DNA from: Palleronia salina | GTDB lineage: Bacteria > Pseudomonadota > Alphaproteobacteria > Rhodobacterales > Rhodobacteraceae | Reading direction: 5' to 3' | DNA length: 64,000 bases | Assembly: GCF_900141995.1 (NCBI RefSeq) | Contig: NZ_FQZA01000010.1 | Coordinates: 62,001 to 126,000, forward strand | Shown here: positions 55,329 to 64,000 of the stretch, one piece after another | Layout: every line of letters begins with the position of its first letter | Numbering within the stretch: position 1 is the first letter of the stretch | The notes under the pieces: model-generated | The model's input: the letters and a program-made list of their open reading frames with translations, nothing else | Databases searched by the model: none | What the model was told of the DNA's origin: nothing | Made by a program: the position numbers and the translations under genes

Positions 55329-56296
55329 TGGGTCACCCCCGTCAGCTCGGCCAGCACCGCCTTCAGCGTGCGGCGGGCGAGCGGTATCTTGAAATCGTTC
55401 TCGCCGAAGCCCTGCGCGTCCTGCAGAAGGACATCGGCGGCCTTGTCGAACAGCGCATCGGACGGCGCCTCGCCCACCAGGACGTCCTCGACCGTGCCGT
55501 CGCGCCAGGGGCGCGGCGCCAGGCCACCGAAGGCCAGCGCGGCCTCGGTGATCTTGCCGTCCTCGACATCGACGATCCCCGCGACGCTGACCAGCGCGAA
55601 GGCATAGGACGACCGGTCCCGCACCTTGCGGTAGGTCTGCTTACCCTTGGGCGGCTGCGGCAGGTGCACGGCCGTGATCAGGTCACCGGCCTCGAGCACG
55701 GTTTCCTTGGACGGGTCGTCGCCCGGCAGGACGTACATCTCGTCGAGGGTCAGCATCTCGGTCCCGCGGTTGGGGCTTTCGATCTCGACCCGCGCGTCAA
55801 GCGCCCGCATGGCCACCGCCATGTCCGAAGGGTGCGTGGCGATACAGTGGGGCGACGTTCCCAGCACGGCGAGGATCCGGTTGATCCCCTCCTTCGCCGG
55901 GCAGCCGCTGCCCGGCACACGCTTGTTGCAGGGCTGCGTGGTGTCGTAGAAATACGGGCACCGCGTGCGTTGCAGCAGGTTGCCGCCCGTCGTCGCCTTG
56001 TTGCGCAACTGCCCCGAGGCCCCGGCCAGCAGCGCGCGGCTCAGCACCGGGTAATCGCGGCGCACCGTGTCATGGGCGGCGAGGTCCGAGTTGGTGACCA
56101 GCGCGCCGATGCGCAGCGAATGGGCGGATTGCTCGATCTCGGTCATGTCCAGACGGGTCACGTCCACCAGCCTGGGCGGCGTTTCGATCTGGTGCTTCAT
56201 GAGGTCGATCAGGTTGGTGCCGCCGGCGATGATGCGCCCGGCGGTGTCCTGTGCGTCGGCGATGCCCGACGCGCGTACGTATTCGAAGCTTTTCAT
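55325..56296 (-). CDS. paoB: Aldehyde oxidoreductase FAD-binding subunit PaoB (with extra [4Fe-4S] site)
   Basis: A 323-residue FAD subunit. The flavin loop is [17 protein letters not shown], and [19 protein letters not shown] leads into an insert with cysteines at [11 protein letters not shown] and GSGC, matching the additional [4Fe-4S] cluster seen in E. coli PaoB and absent from xanthine dehydrogenase. Electrons pass from molybdenum through the iron-sulfur clusters of PaoA to this FAD and on to an acceptor. The start at 56296 overlaps the paoA stop. Confidence 0.88.
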   Translation of the reverse strand: MKSFEYVRASGIADAQDTAGRIIAGGTNLIDLMKHQIETPPRLVDVTRLDMTEIEQSAHSLRIGALVTNSDLAAHDTVRRDYPVLSRALLAGASGQLRNKATTGGNLLQRTRCPYFYDTTQPCNKRVPGSGCPAKEGINRILAVLGTSPHCIATHPSDMAVAMRALDARVEIESPNRGTEMLTLDEMYVLPGDDPSKETVLEAGDLITAVHLPQPPKGKQTYRKVRDRSSYAFALVSVAGIVDVEDGKITEAALAFGGLAPRPWRDGTVEDVLVGEAPSDALFDKAADVLLQDAQGFGENDFKIPLARRTLKAVLAELTGVTQ

Positions 56297-56823
56297 TCCG
56301 CGGCCTTTCTTTTGGTCAGACCCTCTTCTTCGGCGCTTTCCTCGATGGCCTTGCAGATGCCGGGATAGGCCGAGCAGCGGCAGAGGTTCCCGCTCATCCG
56401 TTCCTTGATCTCGGCGGTGGTGAAGTTCGGCTCGGCGGTCAGGTCGTCGCTGACATGGGACGGCCAGCCCTTGTTGAACTCGTCGTACATGCCCTTCGCG
56501 GACATGATCTGCCCGGGCGTGCAATAGCCGCACTGGTAGCCGTCGTTGCGCACGAAGGCGGCCTGGAGCGGCGACAGGTTGCCCGGGTCGCCCAGGCCCT
56601 CGATGGTGGTGATCTCGTCTCCGTCATGCATGACGGCCAGCGACAGGCAGCCGTTGATGCGGCGGCCATTGACCAGCATCGTGCAGGCGCCGCACTGGCC
56701 GTGATCGCAGCCCTTCTTCGAGCCGGTGAGGTCGAGGTGATGGCGCATGACGTCGAGCAGCGTGGTGCGCGGATCTATATCGACCTCGCGCGCCGCACCG
56801 TTCACGGTGAGGGTGATTTGCAT
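56293..56823 (-). CDS. paoA: Aldehyde oxidoreductase [2Fe-2S] subunit PaoA
   Basis: A 176-residue subunit with two [2Fe-2S] clusters. The plant-type cluster has C39, C44, C47 and C59 ([19 protein letters not shown]). The second cluster is formed by [11 protein letters not shown] and [13 protein letters not shown]. coli PaoA carries a Tat signal that exports the whole complex; here the protein starts directly at the beta-grasp domain ([14 protein letters not shown]), so the enzyme should stay in the cytoplasm. The start at 56823 follows AAGGGG; a longer frame adds ten residues. First gene of paoABC. Confidence 0.9.
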   Translation of the reverse strand: MQITLTVNGAAREVDIDPRTTLLDVMRHHLDLTGSKKGCDHGQCGACTMLVNGRRINGCLSLAVMHDGDEITTIEGLGDPGNLSPLQAAFVRNDGYQCGYCTPGQIMSAKGMYDEFNKGWPSHVSDDLTAEPNFTTAEIKERMSGNLCRCSAYPGICKAIEESAEEEGLTKRKAAE

Positions 56824-56908
56824 GGGGGCCCCTTTTGCGTTGGATGCTTGCAACCAAAAGGGTCCTTGCGCCGGGTTGGTTCCTCAGAAGCCCGGACAGG
56901 CGGCAAGT

Positions 56909-57844
56909 TCAGTCGTGAAACGGCTCGACCACGATGCGCCTGCCCAGCATGAAGGCATCGGCCACGTGAACGAGCGGCGCGGGGTCCACGTCGCTTTGCG
57001 CCGTCTCGATCAGCTCGGCGAAGCGGTGGTAGAGCGCGGGGTATTCTCCCGGCCCCTCGACCGGCTGTTCGGTCCCGTCGATCAGCAGCCGGGCGCCTCC
57101 GTCGACGAGGCGCAGCTCGCCCCCATCGGTGTCGACGGTGATCTCCCAGACCTCGCCGTCCTCCTCGCGCCAGTCGAAGCCCGCGCTGGCGTCGATCCCG
57201 CCGGGCCCGGCGAAGCGCAGGTCGGCGGCGATGGGCGTTTCGCGGTTCTCGGGGAAGTGCAGTTCGGCCCCCGACAGGTGCAGCGGGTGCGGCAGGATCT
57301 CGGTCATGATGCTCAGCGCGTTGATGCCCGGGTCGAACACGCCCAGCCCGCCCGCCTGCCAGATCCAGTCCTGCCCCGGGTGCCACTTGCGCACGTCCTC
57401 GCGCCAGTCGATGCGCAGGCGTGTGATCTGCCGGTCCCGCAGCCACGCGCGGGCGGCCGCGACGCCATCGGCGCAGCGCGAATGCCAGGTGGCGTGCAGG
57501 GTGACACCGCGCGCGCGGGCCAGCCGGTCGAGCTTGAAGACTTCGGCCACCGTGGCGCCGGGCGGCTTTTCCAGCATGACGTGGCGCCCGGCGGCCAGCG
57601 CGGCGGTCGCGGCGGCGAAGCGCGGCAGCGGCGGCATGCAGAGCGACAGCGCCGGGATATCGGGCCGCGCGGCCAGCAGATCCTCGACCGTCTCGAAATT
57701 CTCGACACCCTCGACGCCGCCCGAACGGCTGACGGTTGCGGCGAGCGTGAACCGGTCGTCGGCGGCGATGGCCGGGATGTGCTGGTCACGGGCGATCTTG
57801 CCCACGCCGACGATGGCGATGGGCATGGCGGCTGTGTCGGTCAT
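56909..57844 (-). CDS. L-arabinose / D-galactose 1-dehydrogenase (Gfo/Idh/MocA family)
   Basis: A 311-residue NAD(P)-dependent dehydrogenase very similar in layout to the L-arabinose 1-dehydrogenase of Azospirillum brasilense and bacterial D-galactose 1-dehydrogenases. Landmarks are IVGVGKIARDQHIPAI (nucleotide loop), MLEKPPGATVAEV with the catalytic lysine, TWHSRCADGV, EDVRKWHPGQDWIWQAGG and LGVFDPGINALSI. It oxidises the sugar to a lactone in non-phosphorylating pathways. No lactonase or sugar-acid dehydratase gene adjoins it, so it may feed a remote pathway. GGAAGG precedes the start. Confidence 0.87.
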   Translation of the reverse strand: MTDTAAMPIAIVGVGKIARDQHIPAIAADDRFTLAATVSRSGGVEGVENFETVEDLLAARPDIPALSLCMPPLPRFAAATAALAAGRHVMLEKPPGATVAEVFKLDRLARARGVTLHATWHSRCADGVAAARAWLRDRQITRLRIDWREDVRKWHPGQDWIWQAGGLGVFDPGINALSIMTEILPHPLHLSGAELHFPENRETPIAADLRFAGPGGIDASAGFDWREEDGEVWEITVDTDGGELRLVDGGARLLIDGTEQPVEGPGEYPALYHRFAELIETAQSDVDPAPLVHVADAFMLGRRIVVEPFHD

Positions 57845-57904
57845 GGGGCGGCCTTCCGGTGTTGCGGCGCCGCCAACCTGTCGGACGCGCGCCCGGCCCG
57901 CAAG

Positions 57905-58663
57905 TCAGACCGTGCGGTCGGCCCAGCCCGCGAAGATCCGCTCGAGCGCGACGACGATGTAGTAGAGAACGATGCCCAGGAAGGCCAAGGCGATCAGCAC
58001 CGCGAACATCAGCGGGTAGTCCGAGTTCGTCTTGCCGGAATCGAACAGCGCGCCCAGTCCGCGCCCGTGGGGCGACACGATCTCCATCAGGTTGGTGCCG
58101 ATGAAGGCCAGCGTGACCGAGACTTTCAGCGCGCCGAAGAACTCGGGCAGCGTCTTGGGCAGGGCGATCTTCCAGAAGATCGTGGCCTGCGACGCGCCCA
58201 GCGACCGCAGGATGTCGCGGTATTCAGGCTCCAGCGTCGACAGGCCGATACTGACCGACACCGCAATGGGAAAGAAGCTGATCATGAAGGCGATCAGGAC
58301 GGTGTTGAAATCGTGCCATCCCACGAACATCAGCGCCACGATGGGCACGACGGTGGCCTTCGGGACCGCGTTGAACCCCACAAGCAGGGGGTAGAGCGCG
58401 TCGCGCATGGTGCGCGAGAAGCCCATGATCATGCCCAGCGCCACGCCGAAGACCACCGCCAGCAGCAGGCCGACCACCGTGCGCCACAGCGTCTGCCATC
58501 CCATTTCGAGAAACAGGCCCCAGTAGCGCTGGAAGGCCGGGATCAGGTCCGACGGCGACGCCATCTTGTAGTTGGGCCACCCCATGACCCAGACCAGAAG
58601 CTCCCACAGCGCGAGGAACACGACCATGGCCGCCAGCGGCACGAGGATCTTGCGCGCGCTCAT
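57905..58663 (-). CDS. NitT/TauT-type ABC importer permease
   Basis: A 252-residue permease of the SsuC/TauC/ThiX family with about six hydrophobic segments. The ATPase-contact loop is EPEYRDILRSLGASQATIFW, followed by IALPKTLPEFFGALK and LMEIVSPHGRGLG. It forms the channel of the importer with the ATPase and binding protein encoded just upstream. The start overlaps the ATPase stop by ATGA. Confidence 0.9.
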   Translation of the reverse strand: MSARKILVPLAAMVVFLALWELLVWVMGWPNYKMASPSDLIPAFQRYWGLFLEMGWQTLWRTVVGLLLAVVFGVALGMIMGFSRTMRDALYPLLVGFNAVPKATVVPIVALMFVGWHDFNTVLIAFMISFFPIAVSVSIGLSTLEPEYRDILRSLGASQATIFWKIALPKTLPEFFGALKVSVTLAFIGTNLMEIVSPHGRGLGALFDSGKTNSDYPLMFAVLIALAFLGIVLYYIVVALERIFAGWADRTV

Positions 58664-59463
58664 TCGGCGGCCTGCGCGGCGGGCGCACGTCCCTGCGCGA
58701 TCTCGATCTGGTGGCGCAGGGTATTCAGCATCTCGGCGGCCTCGGGGGTATAAAGGTGGTCGAGCGTGCGCCGCCCGGTATCGGGCACCTCGAGCGTGAA
58801 CTGCGTGCGCGCCGGACGCCCCGACAGCACCACGACCCGGTCGGCCAGGAAGATCGACTCGCGCAGGTCGTGGGTGATCAGCACGCCGGTGAAGGGCTCT
58901 TCCTCCTTCACGCGGTGCATGGTCTGCCACAGGTCCTCGCGCGTGAAAGCGTCCAGCGCGCCGAAGGGCTCGTCCAGGATCAGGACCTCGGGCTGGTGGA
59001 TCAAGGCGCGGCAGAGCGAGGCGCGCTGTTTCATGCCGCCCGACAGCTCGGACGGGCGCTTGTTCTCGAACCCTTCCAGCCCCACCAGCGCCAGCAGGCG
59101 GCGGGCGCGGGCCTCGCGCTCGGGCTTGCTCAGCTTCGTGGGCACGATCTCGAGCGGCAGCAGCACGTTGTCGAGGATGCTGCGCCATTCCAGCAGAACG
59201 GGATTCTGGAACGCCATGCCCACGTTCGATCGTGGGCCGGTGACGGGCGCGCCATGGACGCGCACCGTGCCTTCGTCGGGGATCATGAGCCCGGCCACCA
59301 GCCGGGTCAGCGTGGACTTGCCGCAGCCGGACGGACCGACCACGGCGACGAACCCGCCCTCGGGCACCGACAGGTCGAGCCCGTCGAGCACCTTGAGCGG
59401 ACCCGAGGCGGTGCGGAAAGTGTGCCGCACGCCCCGGATGTCGATGAGCGGATCGTCGGTCAC
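58660..59463 (-). CDS. NitT/TauT-type ABC importer ATPase
   Basis: A 267-residue SsuB/TauB-type ATPase with Walker A GPSGCGKSTLTR, Q-loop GMAFQNPVLLEWRSILDNV, signature LSGGMKQRASLCRAL, Walker B VLILDEPFGALDAFT and switch histidine THDLRESIF. The C-terminal 30 residues extend slightly beyond typical SsuB. It lies four bases after the binding-protein gene and overlaps the permease by ATGA. Confidence 0.92.
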   Translation of the reverse strand: MTDDPLIDIRGVRHTFRTASGPLKVLDGLDLSVPEGGFVAVVGPSGCGKSTLTRLVAGLMIPDEGTVRVHGAPVTGPRSNVGMAFQNPVLLEWRSILDNVLLPLEIVPTKLSKPEREARARRLLALVGLEGFENKRPSELSGGMKQRASLCRALIHQPEVLILDEPFGALDAFTREDLWQTMHRVKEEEPFTGVLITHDLRESIFLADRVVVLSGRPARTQFTLEVPDTGRRTLDHLYTPEAAEMLNTLRHQIEIAQGRAPAAQAAE

Positions 59464-59467
59464 GCGC

Positions 59468-60469
59468 TCACTCGGTCAGCGAGAAACCGCCCTCGGGCAG
59501 GTAGGCGTCGGTGAAATACAGCGACGCGTCCGGCTCGGACTGGAACTCGTAGGTGGTGCCGATCTGCTCCAGCGCGCTGGCAAAGCGGTCGTCGTCGATG
59601 ACGCCGAAGCCGTTCTCGCGCACCGCGTCGGTCAGGACGTTGGCGTCGATGGCCAGCTCCAGCCGGCGCTGCTCGAGCTCGGCATCGGCGGCCGGGTTCC
59701 GCTCGATCAACGACGGGATGACGCCGGCGGGGTCGGCCACGGCGGCGGCCCAGCCCTGCGCGGTGGCCGACAGGAAGCCCTCGATCACCTCGGGGTTGGC
59801 CTCGGCGAATTCGGTGTTGACCAGGATGACGTTGCCGTAAAGGTCCACGCCGTAATCGGCCATCAGCAGGGTGACCAGGTCATCTTCCGGCACGCCCAGG
59901 CGGGCGGCGTTCAGGTAGGAGGTGAAGCTGAAGCCGGTGATGGCGTCCACCTCGCCCTCGGCCAGCATGGGCTCGCGCGTGGGGAAGCCCACGGGCTCGA
60001 CCGTGATGGCGTCCACGTCGATGTCGTTCTCGGCGGCGAAGATCGGGAACTGCGCCCAGGCGCCGTCGGGCGGCGGCGCGCCCAGCACCTTGCCCTCAAG
60101 GCTTTTCGGACCGTCGATCCCCTGCGAGGCCCGGCCGATCACCGCGAAGGGCGGCTTGTCATAGAGCATCATGGCGCCGATCACCGGCGCGCCGGGGTTC
60201 TGGTCGAGAAACCGCACGAGGCTGTTGATGTCGGCCATGCCCACCGGGAACGCCCCGGTCGCCACCTTCGGGATCGCGTCGAGCGAGCCGGAGCCGGCCT
60301 CGATCGTGACGTTCAGGCCCGCTTCCTCGTAGAAGCCCTGGTCGATGGCGGCGAAATAGGGCGCGGCGGGCCCCTCGAATTTCCAGTCCAGCGCGAATGG
60401 CAGGTCGGTCTGCGCGTGGGCGGCGGTGGCGCCCAGCAGGCCCATCGCCAGGATCGTACGGTGCAGCAT
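59468..60469 (-). CDS. ABC importer binding protein, NMT1/THI5-like
   Basis: A 333-residue periplasmic receptor with a signal peptide (MLHRTILAMGLLGATAAHAQ, cleavage near residue 19). The mature start LPFALDWKFEGPAAPYFAAI and GFYEEAGLNVTIEAGSGSLD are typical of the NMT1/THI5 (SsuA/TauA/ThiY) group, which binds sulfonates, nitrate, or thiamine and pyrimidine precursors. GGGG lies upstream of the start at 60469. I see no TPP riboswitch in the leader; a short stem (60493-60498 with 60503-60508) lies 24 bases upstream. The ligand is open; the neighbouring nucleoside-type importer hints at a pyrimidine or purine. Confidence 0.85.
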   Translation of the reverse strand: MLHRTILAMGLLGATAAHAQTDLPFALDWKFEGPAAPYFAAIDQGFYEEAGLNVTIEAGSGSLDAIPKVATGAFPVGMADINSLVRFLDQNPGAPVIGAMMLYDKPPFAVIGRASQGIDGPKSLEGKVLGAPPPDGAWAQFPIFAAENDIDVDAITVEPVGFPTREPMLAEGEVDAITGFSFTSYLNAARLGVPEDDLVTLLMADYGVDLYGNVILVNTEFAEANPEVIEGFLSATAQGWAAAVADPAGVIPSLIERNPAADAELEQRRLELAIDANVLTDAVRENGFGVIDDDRFASALEQIGTTYEFQSEPDASLYFTDAYLPEGGFSLTE

Positions 60470-60643
60470 GTGTTTTCCCCTTGGTCGTTGCGGGACGGTT
60501 TGCCGTCCGCGTGTGTATGGCGCCCGAGTGATGCCAGAGACGCGCGCGATGGCCAAAGCCCGCCCGGCGAGGCTGCGGCTTCTCGGACCGCTGGTCAAGA
60601 AAATGCTGTTAAAATGGGCGCCCTGCCGAAAAACCCGGCACCG

Positions 60644-61585
60644 TCAGCGTTCGCCCCGCCGATAGGGCTGCATCAGCGCCTGCGGCACCCGCGCCCGCCG
60701 CGCCATGACGATCAGCGCGAGGATCGACAGGAGGTAAGGCGCCATCAGGAACAGCTGGTAGGGCACGCCGTCCACGACCGTCTGAAGCCGCAGCTGGAAC
60801 GCGTCGAAGAACGCGAACAGCAGCGCCCCGAGCAGCGCCCGGCCCGGCCGCCACGAGGCGAAGACCACCAGCGCCACGCAGATCCAGCCGCGCCCCTGCA
60901 CCATGGTGGGAAAGAACGAATTGAAGGCCGCGAGCGTCAGGAACGCACCGCCCATCGCCATGAGCGCCGATCCCGCCATGATCGCCCAGATCCTGAGCCG
61001 GATCGGGTCCACGCCCTGCGCGTCCAGCGCGTGCGGGTTTTCCCCGGCCATGCGCAGCGCCAGCCCCAGCGGCGTGCGATAGATCACCCAGGCCAGCACC
61101 ACGACCAGCGCCAGCGCGAGGTACGTGGGCGCCGTCTGGCCGAACAGGACCGGGCCCACCACGGGCAGGTCGGCCAGGCCGAACACGTCCAGCGGGCGGA
61201 ACGGCTCGACCGTGGGGGGCGAGGTGGCGACCGGCACGGCAAGGCGAAAGACGTAGTAGGCGAAGCTCGACGCGAACAGCGTGATGCCAAGGCCGGTCAC
61301 GTGCTGCGACAGGCCCAGCGGCACGGTCAGGATCGCGTGGAGAAGCCCGAAGGCCGCCCCGCCCAGCGCCGCAGCGGCCATGCCGGTCCAGAGATCCCCG
61401 CCGGAATAGACGGTGAGCCAGCCCACCATGGCGCCGAAGGTCATGATGCCTTCGATCCCCAGGTTCAGCACCCCCACCCTTTCGCACAGCAACACGCCCA
61501 GCGTGCCGAAGATCAGCGGCGTCGCGATGCGCAGGACCGCCTCCCACAGGCCGACGGCGGCGAGGATGTCGAAGATCACGCTCAT
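60644..61585 (-). CDS. BMP/nucleoside-type ABC permease (second subunit)
   Basis: A 313-residue permease of the BmpD/YufQ type (CUT2-related) with about eight hydrophobic segments. The motifs LIFGTLGVLLCERVGVLNLG and EGIMTFGAMVGWLTVYS at the start and MVQGRGWICVALVVFASWRP in the middle are diagnostic for nucleoside or simple-sugar importers of the BMP family. The start overlaps the partner permease by ATGA. It is the last gene of its operon; 174 bases without a gene separate it from the next transcript on the left. Confidence 0.88.
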   Translation of the reverse strand: MSVIFDILAAVGLWEAVLRIATPLIFGTLGVLLCERVGVLNLGIEGIMTFGAMVGWLTVYSGGDLWTGMAAAALGGAAFGLLHAILTVPLGLSQHVTGLGITLFASSFAYYVFRLAVPVATSPPTVEPFRPLDVFGLADLPVVGPVLFGQTAPTYLALALVVVLAWVIYRTPLGLALRMAGENPHALDAQGVDPIRLRIWAIMAGSALMAMGGAFLTLAAFNSFFPTMVQGRGWICVALVVFASWRPGRALLGALLFAFFDAFQLRLQTVVDGVPYQLFLMAPYLLSILALIVMARRARVPQALMQPYRRGER

Positions 61586-62634
61586 CGCCGGATCCTGTAC
61601 TGGGTGAGGAAGATCGCCACGAGCATGGTCAGCAGCGACAGCGCCACGGTGACATCGGCGATGTAGGAGGGGATCGACAACGCGCGGCTCATGCTGTCGG
61701 CGCCCACGAACATCACCGCCGAGAACAGCGCGGCGGCGATCACGCCCAGCGGGTTCAGGTTGGCGAGCATGGCGATCACGATGCCCGAGTAGCCATAGTT
61801 CGGCGACAGGTCGGTGGTGACGTAGGCCTTCACGCCCATGACCTCGACCGCGCCGGCCAGGCCCGCCAGCCCGCCCGAGAGGCACCCCACCAGCAGCAGC
61901 GTGCGCGCCAGCGGCACGCCCGCGAAGGCGGCGGCGCGTGGGCTGAGCCCGGCGGCCCGCGCGCCCAGACCGAAGACGCTGCGCGCCTGCACCCACCAGA
62001 CCGCGACGGCCAGCGCCAGCGCGATCAGAAGCCCCGCGTGAAGCCGCGTGCGGTCCATCAGCGTGGGCAGGATGGCGTTGTCGGGGATCGGCACCGATTG
62101 CGGCCAGCCGAAGGCCAGCGGATCCTTCATCGGCCCCTCGATCATCAGCGATACGAACAGCACCGCGACGAAGTTCAGCAGCAGCGTTGTCACCACCTCG
62201 TCCACGCCGAACCGCAGGCGCAGGCCCAGCGGCACCAGAAGCAGGACCATCCCCGCCACCGCGCCCGCCGCCGCGCAGATCAGGATGGCCAGGGGCGCCG
62301 GCAGCCCGGCCAGCGCGGGCACCATGCCGATGGCGGCGACGGCCAGCGCGCCCAGGTAGAACTGCCCCTCGCCCCCGATATTCCAGACCCGCGCGCGGAA
62401 GGCGACGGCGGCGGCCAGCCCGGTCAGGATCAGCGGCGTGGTGCGGGTCAGCGTCTCGGAAAAGCCCAGCCGCGAGCCGAAGGCGCCGTCGAGGATCAGC
62501 GCGTAGGCCGTCAGCGGGTTGGCCCCCGCGGTGGCGATGAGCACACCCGCCACCAGCAACGCGGCCATGATCGCGCCCAGCGGCGCCAGCACGCTCAGCG
62601 CGCGCGACGGGCGATCGCGCCGCTCAAACCGCAT
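61582..62634 (-). CDS. BMP/nucleoside-type ABC permease (first subunit)
   Basis: A 350-residue permease of the BmpC/YufP type with about nine hydrophobic segments. Landmarks are LTRTTPLILTGLAAAVAFRA, VWNIGGEGQFYLGALA and GFAGIPLA-like AFAGVPLARTLLLVGCLSGG. Relatives take up guanosine, inosine or related nucleosides. It overlaps the ATPase gene by 11 bases and the second permease by four. Confidence 0.88.
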   Translation of the reverse strand: MRFERRDRPSRALSVLAPLGAIMAALLVAGVLIATAGANPLTAYALILDGAFGSRLGFSETLTRTTPLILTGLAAAVAFRARVWNIGGEGQFYLGALAVAAIGMVPALAGLPAPLAILICAAAGAVAGMVLLLVPLGLRLRFGVDEVVTTLLLNFVAVLFVSLMIEGPMKDPLAFGWPQSVPIPDNAILPTLMDRTRLHAGLLIALALAVAVWWVQARSVFGLGARAAGLSPRAAAFAGVPLARTLLLVGCLSGGLAGLAGAVEVMGVKAYVTTDLSPNYGYSGIVIAMLANLNPLGVIAAALFSAVMFVGADSMSRALSIPSYIADVTVALSLLTMLVAIFLTQYRIRR

Positions 62635-64000
62635 GGGCGTCCTCCCCGGCCTCGGCCCAGTCGCCGGCCATCATGAGCCCCAGCCGCCGCGCATCGGCGT
62701 CGTCGGACGGGATCGCGGGCGACAGGCGGCCGCCAACGATGGCCCTGACCCGGTCCGACAGCGCCAGAACCTCGTCCAGGTCCTCGGAGATCAGCAGAAC
62801 GCCGGCGCCGCGCGCCCGCGCTTCGAGCAGCCGCGCGTGGACGGCGGCGATGGCACCCTCGTCCAGCCCGCGGCTGGGCTGCGCGGCCACCAGGATGTCG
62901 GGATCCGCGCTCAGCGCCCTTCCGAGGATCAGTTTCTGCATGTTGCCCCCCGACAGCAGGCGGATGCGACTGTCCACGCCCGCCCCGCGCACGTCGTAGC
63001 CCTTTATGATTTCGGCGGTGGCGGCGCGCGCCGCCCGGCGGCGGACAAGGCCGCGGCGGGAGAATTCCGGCGACCAGATCCGCTCGAGCACCGCGTTTTC
63101 CCACAGGCTCAGGTCGCCGATGGTGCCCTCGGCATGGCGATCCTCGGGGATGCGTCCGATCCCGGCGGCGATGGCGTCGGGGACCGTGTGGCGGGTGATC
63201 TCGCGCCCCTTCACCAACAGGGCACCGCTATCGGGCGCATGCAGCCCCGACACCAGGCCGGCCAGCGTCGTCTGGCCGTTGCCGGAGACACCGATGATGC
63301 CCAGCGTCTCGCCCGATCTCAGGACAAAGCTGACACCGTTGAGCGACGCGCCGCCGCGGCCCGACAGCCGCAGGTCCCGCGCCTCGAGCACCACGGCCCC
63401 GGGTGTTGCGGGCGGACGGCGCGGCCGTTCGACCCGGCGGCCGACCATCAGCTCGGCCAGCTCGTCCTTCGACGTCGCTTCCGTCGCGCGCTCGGCCACC
63501 ACGCGGCCGCCGCGCAGGACCACGACGCGGTCGGCGGCGGCCATGACCTCGTTCAGCTTGTGGGAAATGAAGATCAGCGACAGCCCCTGCCCCGTCATCT
63601 CGCGCAGGGTGGCGAACAGGCGCTCGGCCTCCTGCGTGGTCAGCACGGCGGTGGGTTCGTCCAGGATAAGGATGCGCGCGTCGTTATAGAGCGCCTTCAG
63701 GATCTCGACCCGCTGGCATTCGCCCACCGACAGGTCGGCCACCAGGGCGTCGGGGTCCACGGTCAGGCCGAAGCGGTCCATCAGGCCCGCCAGCTTGGCC
63801 CGTGCCGCCGACCGGCGCGAAACCGGGCGCCAGAGCGGCTCGGTCCCCGTGACGATGTTGTCGAGCACGCTCAGGTTCGGGGCCAGCGCGAAATGCTGGT
63901 GAACCATCCCCACGCCCGCCTGGATCGCGGCGCGCGACCGGCCCGGCGGCAGCTCGGCGCCATCCACCCGCACGGTGCCCGCGTCCGCGGTGTAGTGGCC
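62624..64000 (-). CDS. BMP/nucleoside-type ABC ATPase with two cassettes (5' end outside window)
   Basis: The C-terminal 458 residues of a two-cassette ATPase of the YufO/RbsA type; the first Walker A lies beyond the right edge. Cassette 1 shows the Q-loop MVHQHFALAPNLSV, signature LSVGECQRVEILKALY and Walker B ILILDEPTAVLT. Cassette 2 has a degenerate Walker A (GVSGNGQTTLAG), signature LSGGNMQKLILGRAL and a Walker B with alanine in place of the usual acidic pair (ILVAAQPSRGLD), a replacement common in this subfamily. Its reading frame is open to base 64000, so the gene is only cut by the window. A BMP-type binding protein may lie further upstream. Confidence 0.9.
   Translation of the reverse strand, partial: GHYTADAGTVRVDGAELPPGRSRAAIQAGVGMVHQHFALAPNLSVLDNIVTGTEPLWRPVSRRSAARAKLAGLMDRFGLTVDPDALVADLSVGECQRVEILKALYNDARILILDEPTAVLTTQEAERLFATLREMTGQGLSLIFISHKLNEVMAAADRVVVLRGGRVVAERATEATSKDELAELMVGRRVERPRRPPATPGAVVLEARDLRLSGRGGASLNGVSFVLRSGETLGIIGVSGNGQTTLAGLVSGLHAPDSGALLVKGREITRHTVPDAIAAGIGRIPEDRHAEGTIGDLSLWENAVLERIWSPEFSRRGLVRRRAARAATAEIIKGYDVRGAGVDSRIRLLSGGNMQKLILGRALSADPDILVAAQPSRGLDEGAIAAVHARLLEARARGAGVLLISEDLDEVLALSDRVRAIVGGRLSPAIPSDDADARRLGLMMAGDWAEAGEDAHAV

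Noticed and set aside
60470-60643. TPP riboswitch upstream of the NMT1/THI5-like receptor gene
   Set aside because: The conserved CUGAGA and ACCUGAU cores are absent on the minus strand; only a short stem is seen.

Overview
The window is chromosomal DNA of very high GC content. The gene families and their order point to an alphaproteobacterium, most likely of the Rhodobacterales (Roseobacter group). The clues are a Rhizobium-type rhamnose locus, TRAP transport coupled to uronate catabolism, a glycine-riboswitch gcvTHP operon, a DoeA-type ectoine hydrolase and a PaoABC-type aldehyde oxidoreductase. The taxonomic call is inference from gene content; no rRNA gene is present. I see no phage, insertion sequence, CRISPR array or replication origin.

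Layout. 1-7.1 kb: an FKBP-type isomerase, then a rightward run of a Tat-exported serine hydrolase, a HAD dehalogenase, three alpha/beta hydrolases, a PLP-dependent dehydratase and a TetA-like MFS carrier, most of them overlapping. 7.1-9.9 kb: remnant of a LacI-controlled rhamnoside-uptake operon whose middle is deleted, so that the start of a rhamnosidase abuts the end of a permease. 10.0-20.7 kb: a complete L-rhamnose locus, rhaRSTPQUK leftward and rhaDI rightward from a symmetrical divergent control region, followed by a GH3 glycosidase pseudogene (20.7-22.3 kb). 22.4-31.5 kb: a uronate regulon (TRAP dctPQM, AGE-family epimerase, FCD/GntR regulator, uxuA, uxuB, uxaC) with the same operator-like sequence at two of its control regions. 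31.8-39.2 kb: a DUF2235 hydrolase, an OYE-family oxidoreductase, a class III aminotransferase, doeA coupled to an ArgE-like deacetylase, and an M19 dipeptidase. 39.2-45.4 kb: tRNA-Ala(CGC), a DUF2254 membrane protein, and gcvTHP behind a tandem glycine riboswitch. 45.5-53.0 kb: housekeeping and transport genes (cyclotransferase-like, DMT and LysE exporters, a DksA-type zinc finger protein, YebC, an SLC13/RCK carrier, an MsbA-like ABC exporter). 53.1-57.8 kb: paoABC and an aldose 1-dehydrogenase. 57.9-64.0 kb: a NitT/TauT-type ABC importer and a BMP/nucleoside-type ABC importer; the latter's ATPase gene runs off the right edge.

How it works together. The central 24 kb is a plant- or algal-sugar module. 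Rhamnose enters through RhaSTPQ, is anomerised by RhaU, isomerised by RhaI, phosphorylated by RhaK, and split and oxidised to DHAP and lactate by RhaD. Glucuronate enters (by inference) through the TRAP system and passes through UxaC, UxuB and UxuA to 2-keto-3-deoxygluconate; the kinase and aldolase for the last steps are not in the window. Two decayed loci flank the rhamnose genes, which suggests the organism once took up larger rhamnosides and has lost that ability.
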